Source: Flavobacterium amniphilum (GTDB taxonomy: Bacteria > Bacteroidota > Bacteroidia > Flavobacteriales > Flavobacteriaceae). From it: a stretch of 64,000 nt of DNA. Made by a program: the position numbers and the translations under genes. Below are positions 17,428 to 25,987 of the stretch, piece by piece. The stretch covers positions 310,001 through 374,000 of the forward strand of contig NZ_JAMLJL010000002.1 in the NCBI RefSeq assembly GCF_023634845.1, in the 5' to 3' direction. The notes under the pieces are model-generated. The model saw nothing but the letters and a program-made list of their open reading frames with translations, ran no database searches and was not told the DNA's origin. The first letter of the stretch is position 1; every line of letters begins with the position of its first letter.

Positions 17428-19229
17428 AAACTGCCTATACACCTTCTCCAACAGCGAGTTTACAACATATCAAACCTGAATATTGGGAAAAAGCCAACCG
17501 CATTTTACTGCGGAAGGCTTTATCCGAATTCGCGCACGAACTTTTAATTCATCCGGAACAGAATATCAACAAGACTTCATATTCTCTTGTAACTCCGGCA
17601 GAAAATGTGGTTTATCATTTTTCGGCCAAATTACAGGCAATGAATCATTGGAGTATTCCTGTTGAAAGCATCAGTAAAAAAGATTTGGAAGGAAAAAATA
17701 TTCCTCTGAACCTATTTGATTTTATTGTTGAATTTAAAGATCAGTTAGGCATTAATGAAATCCTTTTGCCTACCTATTTAGAAGAAATAAACAGTACACT
17801 TTATGCTACTGCTTACAAATTAGCCAATTCTAAATTTACTTCAGAGGATTTGGTCTCCGCCGATTACCAAGCCATTGAACATGCCATGACCGAAGGGCAT
17901 CCCTGTTTTCTAGCGAATAGCGGTAAAAACGGTTTCAATACATTAGACTTCGAAAACTATTCTCCTGAAGCAGATGCTCCAATTCAGCTAATATGGTTGG
18001 GCGGACATAAAAGCCGTGCTACATTCAGTGCCATCGAATCAATCAGTTATGAAAAATTAATCGGACAGGAATTGGATGTTGAAACGTTCCGTAATTTTCA
18101 GGAACAAATCCTTGAAAAAGGAATGAATGTGGAAGATTACTTCATGTTTCCGGTGCATCCGTGGCAATGGTTCAATAAACTGAGTCTGATTTTTGCCGAT
18201 GATATTGCAAATGGTTATTTAATTCCGTTAGGCTACGGTAAAGACATTTACTCGGCGCAGCAATCCATCCGGACGTTCTTTAATTTGAGTAAACCGAAGA
18301 ATTTCTATGCTAAAACAGCGCTGTCGGTCATCAATATGGGATTCATGCGCGGTTTATCGCCTTATTATATGGAAAGCACACCAAGTATCACAAAATGGGT
18401 CGCCGATGCTGTTGAAAATGATTCTTATCTTCAATCGAAAGGTTTCAGCTTATTGGGAGAAGTAGCTACTTTGGGTTACCGGAACTTACTTTTCGAACCT
18501 TTGGGACGCGCCATTCCGCACAATAAAATGTTGGCCACTTTATGGCGTGAAAGCCCGATATCCAAACTAAAAGACAGTGAAAAATGTATGACCATGGCGG
18601 CTCTTCTGCATGTGGATGCAAACGGGGAACCTTTGGTGAAAAAACTGATTGAAGCCTCAGGTCAAAATCCAATCAACTGGATAACAAGTTACCTGAATGC
18701 CTACCTTGCACCATTGCTTCATTGTTTTTATGCACACGAAATGGTCTTCATGCCGCACGGTGAAAACCTGATTCTGGTTCTGGAAAATCATTCGGTGAAG
18801 TATGTTTTCATGAAAGATATCACCGAAGAGGTAATGGTATTCAACCCGAAAGCTCCTTTATGTGAGAAATCAAATCGAATCCATATCGAAATGCCTGAAA
18901 AACTGAAACCACTTTGTATTCAAAACGACGTGTTCCAACATTTCTTCCGTTTTCTTTCTTCTATTTTAGATGAACACCATGTTCTAAGTGAAGATTTATT
19001 CTGGGAAGCTGTTTCTGATTGTATTGCAACGTATCAAAATGAACACCCGGAGTATCAGGAGTTATATGAGCGTTACGATTTATTCACCGAAACATTCGAT
19101 TCGTGCTGTCTGAACCGCCTGCAGCTGAAAAACAACAAACAAATGCTGGATTTAGCATCACCGACAGACAGTTTACAGTTTGTGGGCCAATTGAAAAATC
19201 CGGTTCAGAAGATTGAAACCTTAGTTTAA
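17424..19229 (+). CDS. Second NIS siderophore synthetase (IucA/IucC family)
   Basis: 601 residues, normal length for a single IucA/IucC synthetase. Key motifs: EGHPCFLANSGKNGF, HPWQWFNKL near 250, QQSIRTFFN (ATP binding) near 283, NMGFMRGL and HGENLI near 447. It is a paralogue of the C-terminal part of the 812-residue protein. Two synthetases could make an asymmetric or citrate-based siderophore (one type A, one type B/C) or a macrocycle by two steps. Last gene of the operon. It converges on the DUF1697 gene with a four-base overlap and no visible terminator. Confidence 0.88.
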   Translation: MKTAYTPSPTASLQHIKPEYWEKANRILLRKALSEFAHELLIHPEQNINKTSYSLVTPAENVVYHFSAKLQAMNHWSIPVESISKKDLEGKNIPLNLFDFIVEFKDQLGINEILLPTYLEEINSTLYATAYKLANSKFTSEDLVSADYQAIEHAMTEGHPCFLANSGKNGFNTLDFENYSPEADAPIQLIWLGGHKSRATFSAIESISYEKLIGQELDVETFRNFQEQILEKGMNVEDYFMFPVHPWQWFNKLSLIFADDIANGYLIPLGYGKDIYSAQQSIRTFFNLSKPKNFYAKTALSVINMGFMRGLSPYYMESTPSITKWVADAVENDSYLQSKGFSLLGEVATLGYRNLLFEPLGRAIPHNKMLATLWRESPISKLKDSEKCMTMAALLHVDANGEPLVKKLIEASGQNPINWITSYLNAYLAPLLHCFYAHEMVFMPHGENLILVLENHSVKYVFMKDITEEVMVFNPKAPLCEKSNRIHIEMPEKLKPLCIQNDVFQHFFRFLSSILDEHHVLSEDLFWEAVSDCIATYQNEHPEYQELYERYDLFTETFDSCCLNRLQLKNNKQMLDLASPTDSLQFVGQLKNPVQKIETLV

Positions 19230-19771
19230 ACTTCGTTATACATTTCCAAAAGCTTTGTAACGGTATTCCAGTTGCGCATGGTTGCCGTTACATTGAGCTT
19301 TTTCTCAATATACTTCTGGTCAAAACGGGTCTTCCCTGCTCCAACGGCATATTTCACGTAAATTCTGCTTTTATCGATAACCGCTTCATCGGGTTTTACC
19401 TGACTCATCTTCAGGTCGTGGATACTGCTTTCGTTTAATTCCTTCGAGATAAAGGTAAAGTACAGTTTCTTGGTATCTGCCTCTTTTTCTTTCAGGTACG
19501 GATTGTTATTCAGACAGGCTTCCAGATCCTCTTTGGTAATCACAATAATCGGAACATCATATCCCCATTCTTTAAAAATCTCCTGTTTTATTTTAAAACC
19601 AACAGTAGCTCCGTGTTCTTCTTCACTGTCTACAAAAACATTTCCGGATTGGATATAAGTTCGTACATTCTGAAAACCCATCCGGTCCAATAAGGTTTTC
19701 AAATCGTCCATTTTAATCATATTGTGCCCGGAAACATTGATTCCGCGTAGTAATGCTAAGTGTGTTTTCAT
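19226..19771 (-). CDS. DUF1697 family protein
   Basis: 181 residues, full-length DUF1697: the N-terminal ALLRGINVSGHN motif and IQSGNVFVDS in the first half are diagnostic. It is a cytosolic protein of unknown function found singly in many bacteria. Its start overlaps the stop of the upstream TPR-like gene (ATGA), so the two are co-expressed, and its 3' end overlaps the converging siderophore synthetase by four bases. Confidence 0.85.
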   Translation of the reverse strand: MKTHLALLRGINVSGHNMIKMDDLKTLLDRMGFQNVRTYIQSGNVFVDSEEEHGATVGFKIKQEIFKEWGYDVPIIVITKEDLEACLNNNPYLKEKEADTKKLYFTFISKELNESSIHDLKMSQVKPDEAVIDKSRIYVKYAVGAGKTRFDQKYIEKKLNVTATMRNWNTVTKLLEMYNEV

Positions 19772-20619
19772 TTCTTTAATTCATTACGCATATCATCCAT
19801 ATACTTTAACAAAACTGAATCCGCAGTTTGTATATGTGACATGGTTTCTTTTGCCCATTCTTCGAACTTGACATAATCTTTTTTGACAAAATATCCTTCC
19901 ATTATATAATAAGAAGCATCGTCTAAGTGCTTGACATCTGTTATTTTTTTCATGTTGGAAAAAGCAACTGTTGCATTCTCTAATTGTCCTTCTTTGGCTA
20001 AAGCAAAAATAAGTTCTTTATATAGTAATGGATCTTTTTTTTCTTCAGAAATTTCAACATGAAGTAAATTTATTACTTTCTTAAAATCTCCATTGGCGTT
20101 AAAAGCATAAACCAATTCGTATAGTAAACTTTTGGCATTCGGATTAATTTTCTGTGCTTTTTCCAAAAGGGGTATCGCCATAAAACTGGCCCCAATATGA
20201 TTGTAAGTCGATGCTCTTAAAACCAGATCTTCGGCTTCGTCTGCTACAACAATAGATTTCATAAAAGCGGGTTTTCCGGTTATTCCCAGTTCCTTGAATT
20301 TTCCTTCCGGGATAACCGCACAAACAGCATCAAAATCCTGGATTCTGGATACTATTTTACTTATATTTCCTTTAGGAAGTGGTATAACTTTACCCTCTTT
20401 GGCAATCTTGAACTTTTTTTCGGAATGAAAACTGAAACCGGCGTCTCTGTCAATGTAAACATATCCCATCGCATAAACCGAATCCTTTCCTTCTAAAGGA
20501 TAAACAACCCATTTATTTTCACACTCGTAAACCTTTTTATTAAACTCCAGTTTACTTTGCTGTGCGCTTGCAAATGTTACAACAAACAGTAACAATATCG
20601 TTTTAACAATAAATTTCAT
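19768..20619 (-). CDS. Exported protein with TPR-like repeats
   Basis: 283 residues from the ATG at 20619; an ATG five codons upstream is less likely because the shorter form opens a normal signal peptide (MKF then a hydrophobic core, cleavage near SAQQ). The N-terminal half (about 25-130) has no recognised family; the C-terminal half (about 135-255) has helical pairs spaced like TPR repeats (ASFMAIPLLEKAQKINP, LYELVYAFNANGDFKKVI). It is probably a periplasmic scaffold. Four-base overlap with DUF1697. Confidence 0.65.
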   Translation of the reverse strand: MKFIVKTILLLFVVTFASAQQSKLEFNKKVYECENKWVVYPLEGKDSVYAMGYVYIDRDAGFSFHSEKKFKIAKEGKVIPLPKGNISKIVSRIQDFDAVCAVIPEGKFKELGITGKPAFMKSIVVADEAEDLVLRASTYNHIGASFMAIPLLEKAQKINPNAKSLLYELVYAFNANGDFKKVINLLHVEISEEKKDPLLYKELIFALAKEGQLENATVAFSNMKKITDVKHLDDASYYIMEGYFVKKDYVKFEEWAKETMSHIQTADSVLLKYMDDMRNELKK

Positions 20620-20679
20620 GGTATAAATTTTCAACGAATATACTTATTTCACGACTCATATGGATATATTTTTTAAAAC

Positions 20680-20728
20680 TTCATAAACAACAAACCATAA
20701 ACCATAAACAACAAACAGCAAACCATAA
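20680..20728 (-). repeat. Heptamer tandem repeat, seven units (TTATGGT / TTGTTGT)
   Basis: Read on the minus strand, the units are TTATGGT, TTGCTGT, TTGTTGT, TTATGGT, TTATGGT, TTGTTGT, TTATGAA. Period is exactly seven. The array lies between the TPR-like gene and rlmD, 12 bp before the rlmD -7 box. It belongs with the other TTATNNN arrays of this window. Confidence 0.8.
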
Positions 20729-20739
20729 CATCTAATTAC

Positions 20740-20747
20740 TATCTTTG
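20740..20747 (+). promoter_or_regulatory. -7 box placed almost on the rlmD start codon
   Basis: TATCTTTG ends four bases before the rlmD ATG. Since transcription normally begins about 5-7 bases after this box, the mRNA would be leaderless or nearly so. Confidence 0.55.
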
Positions 20748-20751
20748 CGCC

Positions 20752-22164
20752 ATGGGAAGAAAACAAACAAAAAAAGTCGTATTCGAAAACGTAAAAGTCC
20801 TTGATGCAGGTGCAAAAGGCGTATCGGTGGCAAAAGCCCCTGAAGGTCAGGTAATATTTATTCCGAATGTAGTTCCGGGTGATGTAGTCGATGTACAGAC
20901 ATTCAAAAAACGTAAATCGTATTTTGAAGGAAAGGCAATTAAATTCCATAGTCTTTCAGAACACCGTGTAGATCCGGTTTGTGAACATTTCGGGGTTTGT
21001 GGCGGATGCAAATGGCAAAACATGAAATACAGCCAGCAATTGCATTACAAACATCAGGAAGTATTCAACAACCTGAAACGCATCGGTAAAGTGGAATTAC
21101 CTGAATTCGAACCGATCCTGGGTTCCGAAAAACAATTTTTCTACAGAAATAAAATGGAGTTCGGTTTCTCTTCATCACGTTGGATGACACAGGAAGAAGT
21201 AGACAGTGGCGCCGAACTGGACAATAAAAATGCAGTAGGTTTCCACATTCCTAAAATGTGGGACAAAATCCTGGACATCCAAAAATGCCACTTACAGGGA
21301 GATCCTTCAAACGCCATCCGTAACGAAATAAGAAGTTTTGCAAACGAAAACGGTTTGTCATTCTTCAATCCGAGAAATCACGAAGGTTTATTGAGAACCT
21401 TAATGATCCGTACGGCATCAACCGGAGAATTAATGGTGTTGATACAGTTTTACGACAATAATAAAAAGGAAATTGAATTGGTAATGAACTTTTTGGCGGA
21501 ACGTTTCCCTGAAATCACTTCATTGCAATATGTAATCAACCAGAAAGCAAACGATACTTTATACGATCAGGACATCATCCTTTTCAAGGGAAGAGATTAT
21601 ATCCTGGAAGAAATGGAAGGTTTGAAATTCAGTATCAATGCAAAATCATTCTACCAGACGAATTCGGAACAAGCATACGAATTATACGCCATCACACGTG
21701 AATTTGCAGGTTTGTCTGGAAATGAGTTAGTATACGATTTATATACCGGTACCGGAACTATCGCGCAGTTCGTTTCGAAAAAAGCGAAAAAAGTAATTGG
21801 TGTGGAAGCCGTACCGGAAGCCATCGCAGATGCTAAAGAAAATGCAAAACGCAATAACATTACTAATTGTGAGTTCTTTGTGGGTGACATGAAGAATGTA
21901 TTCAACGATGAGTTCATCGCGACCCACGGTCATCCGGATGTGATCATTACTGATCCGCCACGTGACGGTATGCACGCTGATGTAGTGAAACAAATCTTAA
22001 GCATTGCACCTGAAAAAGTGGTGTATGTAAGCTGTAACTCGGCTACACAGGCACGTGACCTTGCTTTAATGGACGAAATGTATAAAGTAACCCGTGTACG
22101 TCCGGTGGATATGTTCCCGCAAACGCACCATGTGGAAAATGTTGTACTTTTAGAGAAAAAATAA
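20752..22164 (+). CDS. rlmD: 23S rRNA (uracil-C5)-methyltransferase, RlmD/RumA family
   Basis: 470 residues. An N-terminal TRAM domain (about 1-65, RNA binding) is followed by the iron-sulfur cysteines C77, C83, C86 (CEHFGVCGGC) with a fourth near 180, then a SAM-binding methyltransferase domain with DLYTGTGT near 325, DPPRDGMH and the catalytic SCNSATQ. It methylates a uridine (U1939 in E. coli numbering) of 23S rRNA. The start codon follows a -7 box so closely that the message may be leaderless. DUF6452 and DUF6048 genes follow, an order I recall from other flavobacteria. Confidence 0.9.
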   Translation: MGRKQTKKVVFENVKVLDAGAKGVSVAKAPEGQVIFIPNVVPGDVVDVQTFKKRKSYFEGKAIKFHSLSEHRVDPVCEHFGVCGGCKWQNMKYSQQLHYKHQEVFNNLKRIGKVELPEFEPILGSEKQFFYRNKMEFGFSSSRWMTQEEVDSGAELDNKNAVGFHIPKMWDKILDIQKCHLQGDPSNAIRNEIRSFANENGLSFFNPRNHEGLLRTLMIRTASTGELMVLIQFYDNNKKEIELVMNFLAERFPEITSLQYVINQKANDTLYDQDIILFKGRDYILEEMEGLKFSINAKSFYQTNSEQAYELYAITREFAGLSGNELVYDLYTGTGTIAQFVSKKAKKVIGVEAVPEAIADAKENAKRNNITNCEFFVGDMKNVFNDEFIATHGHPDVIITDPPRDGMHADVVKQILSIAPEKVVYVSCNSATQARDLALMDEMYKVTRVRPVDMFPQTHHVENVVLLEKK

Positions 22165-22168
22165 ATTT

Positions 22169-22201
22169 AAATGTTGCCTGAGGCTCTCGAAGGCAATATT
22201 T
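22169..22201 (+). terminator. Hairpin with GAGGCTCTCGA loop after rlmD
   Basis: Stem AAATGTTGCCT / AGGCAATATTT (one G-T pair) closing the 11-base loop GAGGCTCTCGA (22180-22190). It may end rlmD transcription, though the T-run is short. The same loop sequence recurs at 54415-54425 and, inverted, at 59921-59931 on different stems. Confidence 0.65.
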
Positions 22202-22233
22202 ATTTAGAGAAAAAAATTAAGTAAATAGTGAAA

Positions 22234-22267
22234 AGTGATTAGTAATAAGTATCCAAAACTAATCACT
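22234..22267. repeat. Inverted repeat before the DUF6452 gene
   Basis: AGTGATTAGT and ACTAATCACT, a perfect 10-bp inverted repeat around a 14-base spacer. The left half (AAGTGATTAGTA) also occurs right after the 21-bp array at about 30798. Confidence 0.5.
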
Positions 22268-22297
22268 CTTTACTGATTACTAATTACTGAAAATAAT

Positions 22298-22834
22298 ATG
22301 AAAAAGTTTTTATTGATTCTGGTTTTTGCAACAACCACAATTTCATTATGGAATTGTGAAAAAGACGATATCTGCGAAGAAGGAACTCCTACCACTCCAC
22401 GCATGATCATCGAATTTTATGACAATAGCAATCCGACTGTTCTTAAAAGTGTAACCGATTTAAAAGTTCAGGCACAAGGTGAACCGAACGGAATTGTTTT
22501 TGACGAAACCGAAACCGGTGATGCCAAATACCGTTTCACAGGTAAAAAACTGGAACTGCCTTTAAAAACGACTGCCGATCTGGTAAAATACACACTTACC
22601 CTTAATGACGGTAACGCAAATCCAAATGCAATCAATAGTGATATTATCGACATTACTTATACGCGTGATGATATTTATGTTTCAAGAGCCTGCGGATATA
22701 AAACCGTTTTTCAGTTAAATGACCCGAACGGGATGGTATTAACCACAGACGCCAACAATTGGATCAAGGAAATTTCAGTACTAACCAACTCCATCACTAC
22801 CGAAAATGAAGTTCATGTTAAAATATTCTTTTAG
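22298..22834 (+). CDS. DUF6452 family lipoprotein
   Basis: 178 residues with a lipoprotein-like signal (LWNC, Cys about 20) followed by a Cys in DDIC. The LELPLKTTADLVKYTL stretch and the CGYKTVFQL segment with a further Cys fit the flavobacterial DUF6452 group; function unknown. It overlaps the next gene by 29 bp. The pair rlmD-DUF6452-DUF6048 is on one strand, but a hairpin and an inverted repeat lie between rlmD and this gene. Confidence 0.7.
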   Translation: MKKFLLILVFATTTISLWNCEKDDICEEGTPTTPRMIIEFYDNSNPTVLKSVTDLKVQAQGEPNGIVFDETETGDAKYRFTGKKLELPLKTTADLVKYTLTLNDGNANPNAINSDIIDITYTRDDIYVSRACGYKTVFQLNDPNGMVLTTDANNWIKEISVLTNSITTENEVHVKIFF

Positions 22835-23555
22835 TCTTCTATTTTTACTGGCATCGCTTGTTAATCACGCACAGGATTCCCAGGCAAAAGATTCAGTAGC
22901 TAAAACCGAAAGATACGGATTGCGTGTGGGTGCCGATATTTCAAAACTGGCAAGAAGCCTTTATGATAAAAATTATAAAGGACTGGAATTAGTGGGTGAT
23001 TTCCGTTTAACAAAGAAAATGTATATCGCTGCCGAAATCGGTAACGAAAACAAAACTACCGATGACGACCGTTTAAATTTCACTACTAAAGGAACCTATT
23101 TAAAAGTGGGGCCTGAATGGAATTTCTACGAAAACTGGCTTGATATGGAAAACGTAATCCATCTGGGATTCCGCTATGGGGTAAGTTCGTTCAGCCAGGA
23201 ACTGAACAGTTATAAAATCTACGATCCTTCTGATTACTTCCCTCAGGCTCCGGAAGTTACTCCGGGAACAAAATTCAACGGCTTGTCTGCACATTGGGCA
23301 GAAGTGGTTGCAGGCATGAAAGCCGAATTGTTCAACAACTTCTACGCCGGATTCAGTTTCCGCATGAACTATTTAGCTTCTGAAAAAAAACCGGACAACT
23401 TCGCCAATCTGTACATTCCGGGATATAACCGCACGTACGATGGTAAATTCGGTGTGGGATGGAATTATACCCTTAGCTATTTTATTCCGATATACAAAAA
23501 AGCGAAAACAAAACCGAAAGAGAAAGCCTCAAAAGAAAAAGAGTCTAAAAAGTAA
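22806..23555 (+). CDS. DUF6048 family outer-membrane beta-barrel-like protein
   Basis: 249 residues with a signal peptide (LLFLLASLVNHAQD). The rest alternates hydrophobic and polar residues in strands, ending before a Lys-rich tail (about 232-249). It fits DUF6048, which looks like a small outer-membrane barrel. Start choice: ATG at 22806, or the ATG three codons later at 22815; both keep the signal peptide. The large overlap with the DUF6452 gene indicates co-translation. Confidence 0.65.
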   Translation: MKFMLKYSFSLLFLLASLVNHAQDSQAKDSVAKTERYGLRVGADISKLARSLYDKNYKGLELVGDFRLTKKMYIAAEIGNENKTTDDDRLNFTTKGTYLKVGPEWNFYENWLDMENVIHLGFRYGVSSFSQELNSYKIYDPSDYFPQAPEVTPGTKFNGLSAHWAEVVAGMKAELFNNFYAGFSFRMNYLASEKKPDNFANLYIPGYNRTYDGKFGVGWNYTLSYFIPIYKKAKTKPKEKASKEKESKK

Positions 23556-23574
23556 TGCTCTTCGAAATAAAAGG

Positions 23575-23613
23575 AAAGACAAAATGTGTTGCAAAGCATA
23601 TTTTGTCTTTTTT
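23575..23613 (+). terminator. Terminator after DUF6048
   Basis: AAAGACAAAAT pairs with ATTTTGTCTTT around a 14-base loop and is followed by a T-run. Confidence 0.8.
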
Positions 23614-24023
23614 TATGCAATAACCACAACACAATATTGGCTAAAAACGGCTGATTATTAATTAAAAATCAGTTTTTAGCCACATCCTCCCCTTCTTCTT
23701 AAAAAAATAGCAGAAAAAAGTTATTTTTTTAACAAAATAAACAATAATAGAGCTACATAAGAAACATACTATTTTATTTGTTAATTTTAATATACTCCAA
23801 TTTAAAGTTTTTATAACTTATTAAATATCAATATTGTAATTCCTGCATTATTGAAAAATCAGTGATTTTCACCAAAATTGTCCTGTACTATAAATTACCG
23901 GATGTTTCACTAAAATCATCCCGGTCAGAACACCTAATCAGAAACATAAAATTGCTTATGAATCTGATGCCACACATGAATCTGAACTGAATATATTTTT
24001 TAAACCAACTAAAAACTAAAAAC
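23614..24023. other. Gene-free AT-rich stretch
   Basis: About 410 bp without a convincing reading frame. It holds one strong bulged hairpin (23638-23682, listed separately) and very AT-rich sequence leading to the gene at 24024. I see no clear promoter box for that gene. Confidence 0.6.
23638..23682. repeat. 16-bp bulged hairpin
   Basis: TGGCTAAAAA pairs with TTTTTAGCCA and, after a three-base CGG bulge, CTGATT pairs with AATCAG around a ten-base AT loop. There is no T-run on either side, so it is not an ordinary terminator. Confidence 0.65.
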
Positions 24024-24650
24024 ATGACAGCACTTTCAATTTTTGAAAACTTCGATCTTTTAAAGATATTGGGATATGGCTTATCCGGATTATCATTACT
24101 TCTGATGACTTTATCATACCGACTTTTACACACCTTAATCAGTTTGCCCAATCCAAACAAAAATGTACTCAGCCTGGTCAGAGTCTATTTGTTTATTAAT
24201 CTGATTGTGGTAGTGATTGTAGGAGTCTTCAGTATTCCGCTGGCCGCAAAGAATACGGATCTGAACAAGCAGGTAACCCAATTGGACGAGGAAAACAAGG
24301 AAATAAAAACCACATCCAGCCAAATTATTAAAGTCAATGAAATCCAAAACAACCTGACCGCGGCCGACAGCAGTAAGACTAATGCCGATAAAGCTAAAAG
24401 CCTGGAAGCAGCAAAAAAAGCAGCCTTGGAATACAAAGAATTAATGGATAAAACCGGCTCAAAAGAAGATGTCAAAAGGGCCGATAACATATACACCAAA
24501 TTAGTTTCAATCAAACCGGAACTGTTTACCCGCAAAGACACCTCCGGAAATCAATCAAAATTATACCATACTGCCGTCAAAAACTTAAATACAGAAAGAG
24601 GCAATCTAACCGTCAAAATAAGAGGACAGGTAACTGAAAACAGCAAGTAA
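24024..24650 (+). CDS. Membrane protein with periplasmic or cytoplasmic coiled coil, unknown
   Basis: 208 residues, no recognised family. Two hydrophobic helices (about 15-35 and 50-72) are followed by a long charged helical region (about 75-160, rich in Lys, Glu, Ala, Asn) likely to form a coiled coil, then a Lys-rich tail. It stands 92 bp before the peptidoglycan-binding protein gene on the same strand. The two are separated from their neighbours by a gene-free stretch on one side and a repeat array on the other, so they may be an accessory pair. Confidence 0.55.
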   Translation: MTALSIFENFDLLKILGYGLSGLSLLLMTLSYRLLHTLISLPNPNKNVLSLVRVYLFINLIVVVIVGVFSIPLAAKNTDLNKQVTQLDEENKEIKTTSSQIIKVNEIQNNLTAADSSKTNADKAKSLEAAKKAALEYKELMDKTGSKEDVKRADNIYTKLVSIKPELFTRKDTSGNQSKLYHTAVKNLNTERGNLTVKIRGQVTENSK

Positions 24651-24742
24651 CCGTAGTAAATCAATATGACTTACTACTGAAAGACAGATCAATTCAATCC
24701 TTTGGATTAATAACAGAATAACAAACTTAAAAAACAAACCTT

Positions 24743-25669
24743 ATGGCAGATATTAATTTTACTTCTGACCATCTCAGAAAATTACTCCGCGTAAATTCAT
24801 ACCCGTACTCCGAAACCAAACTGATGGTTTTCGGTATCCGGGGCGCAAAAGCAATCAGTAACAACCATGATGCTTTCGGCTTTTCCCACACCATTCAGGC
24901 GAGTAACCTTAACTATGTCAATCCAAATTGCATCATCGGCATCTGGAATCCTGTTGCTAATAAAATAGTGGTGTTCACGGGAAGCACGGTTCCGAATCTG
25001 AACTATATCAAAAAGCACAAAGAAGGAACCGCAAAGGCAAATGCCATGCAATCGGGCTTTTACAGTTTCTATGAAAAAGGATATCATAACCCAAATCCAA
25101 ACAGTGCACATCAGGCGCTAAGGCTGGCTACCAATATCATGCTCAGACGCAGTAACAACGATTTGGTGTATACGAATGAGGATCCGGTTGAAGTGGGAAA
25201 TCCTAACGACAATATCCATGCGGGGTATTGTAATGATGCTACGGGAAATTATAGCAGCGCAGGTTGTCAGGTAATTGTGGGCCAACCTAAAAACAAAGCC
25301 CGGAATTTCCAGGAAAACACCGGAAACTGGAAAACTTTTTTCAATATCATTTACAAAGACACACCGTCCCAATCACATTTCGATTACTGCTTATTCCGGT
25401 TTACCGATATCGAAGCGGTGGCAAACAACACATCAGGTGTGATGGATGCGCGGCTACGGTTCGGTTCCAAAGGGAATTCGGTTTTGGAACTGCAGCAAAA
25501 ACTAAAAGATAAAGGCTATTACCACACAACGCTGGACGGCGAATACGGAAGAAATACGCTTTTTGCTGTACTGGCATTTCAGAAAGATACCTTTGGTGCC
25601 GATGAAGCTGACGGTGTCGTGGGAAAAAATACGGCTACACAGTTAGGTTTTACACTACCTTTCATATAA
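24743..25669 (+). CDS. Peptidoglycan-binding-domain protein with HxG...SxGC motif
   Basis: 308 residues without a signal peptide. The C-terminal region (about 236-305) is a PG_binding_1 domain: LRFGSKGNSVLELQQKL, then DGEYGRNTLFAVLAFQ and DGVVGKNTATQLG. The N-terminal part contains IHAGYC about ten residues before SAGCQVIVG (about residues 155-178), an H-x-G...S-x-G-C pattern like that of L,D-transpeptidase/YkuD-type or DUF5675 active sites. It is thus probably a cell-wall-acting enzyme, perhaps delivered by a non-classical or phage-like route because no signal is visible. Function is inferred from motifs only. Confidence 0.6.
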   Translation: MADINFTSDHLRKLLRVNSYPYSETKLMVFGIRGAKAISNNHDAFGFSHTIQASNLNYVNPNCIIGIWNPVANKIVVFTGSTVPNLNYIKKHKEGTAKANAMQSGFYSFYEKGYHNPNPNSAHQALRLATNIMLRRSNNDLVYTNEDPVEVGNPNDNIHAGYCNDATGNYSSAGCQVIVGQPKNKARNFQENTGNWKTFFNIIYKDTPSQSHFDYCLFRFTDIEAVANNTSGVMDARLRFGSKGNSVLELQQKLKDKGYYHTTLDGEYGRNTLFAVLAFQKDTFGADEADGVVGKNTATQLGFTLPFI

Positions 25670-25693
25670 TAATGATGGAATAATTAAGATCTA

Positions 25694-25924
25694 GTGAAAA
25701 ATGACTTAGGTCAAGTGCAGAATGGCTTGGGTCGAGTGCAGATTAGCTTAGGTCGAGTGTAAAATGGCTTAGGTCGAGTGCAGAATGGCTTAGGTCAAGT
25801 GCAGAATGGCTTGGGTCAAGTGTAAAATGGCTCGGAAGGTCCGAAGAATGACTTGGAAGAACCGAAGAATGACTTGGAAGGCGTGAGGTAAGCCTCGGAA
25901 GGTCCGAAGGTTGGCTTGGAACAA
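25694..25924 (+). repeat. Tandem array of eleven degenerate 21-bp units
   Basis: Eleven units of exactly 21 bp. The first six follow GTGCAGAATGGCTTAGGTCGA with few changes; the last five drift to CCGAAGAATGACTTGGAAG-type units. No unique spacers are present, so it is not a CRISPR. It directly precedes a terminator. A minus-strand frame runs through it because 21 is a multiple of three. Confidence 0.85.
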
Positions 25925-25929
25925 ATAAA

Positions 25930-25960
25930 ATAAGCCACAACTAAGGTGGCTTTATTTTTT
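25930..25960. terminator. Terminator after the 21-bp array
   Basis: ATAAGCCAC pairs with GTGGCTTTAT (one bulged T) around a seven-base loop, followed by T6. Confidence 0.7.
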
Positions 25961-25987
25961 TATAAGTAATAATAAAAGAAAAATCTT

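Noticed and set aside
25743..25940. Minus-strand frame with SHSALDL-type repeats
   Set aside because: It follows the 21-bp array and has no sense outside it; it also runs through the terminator.
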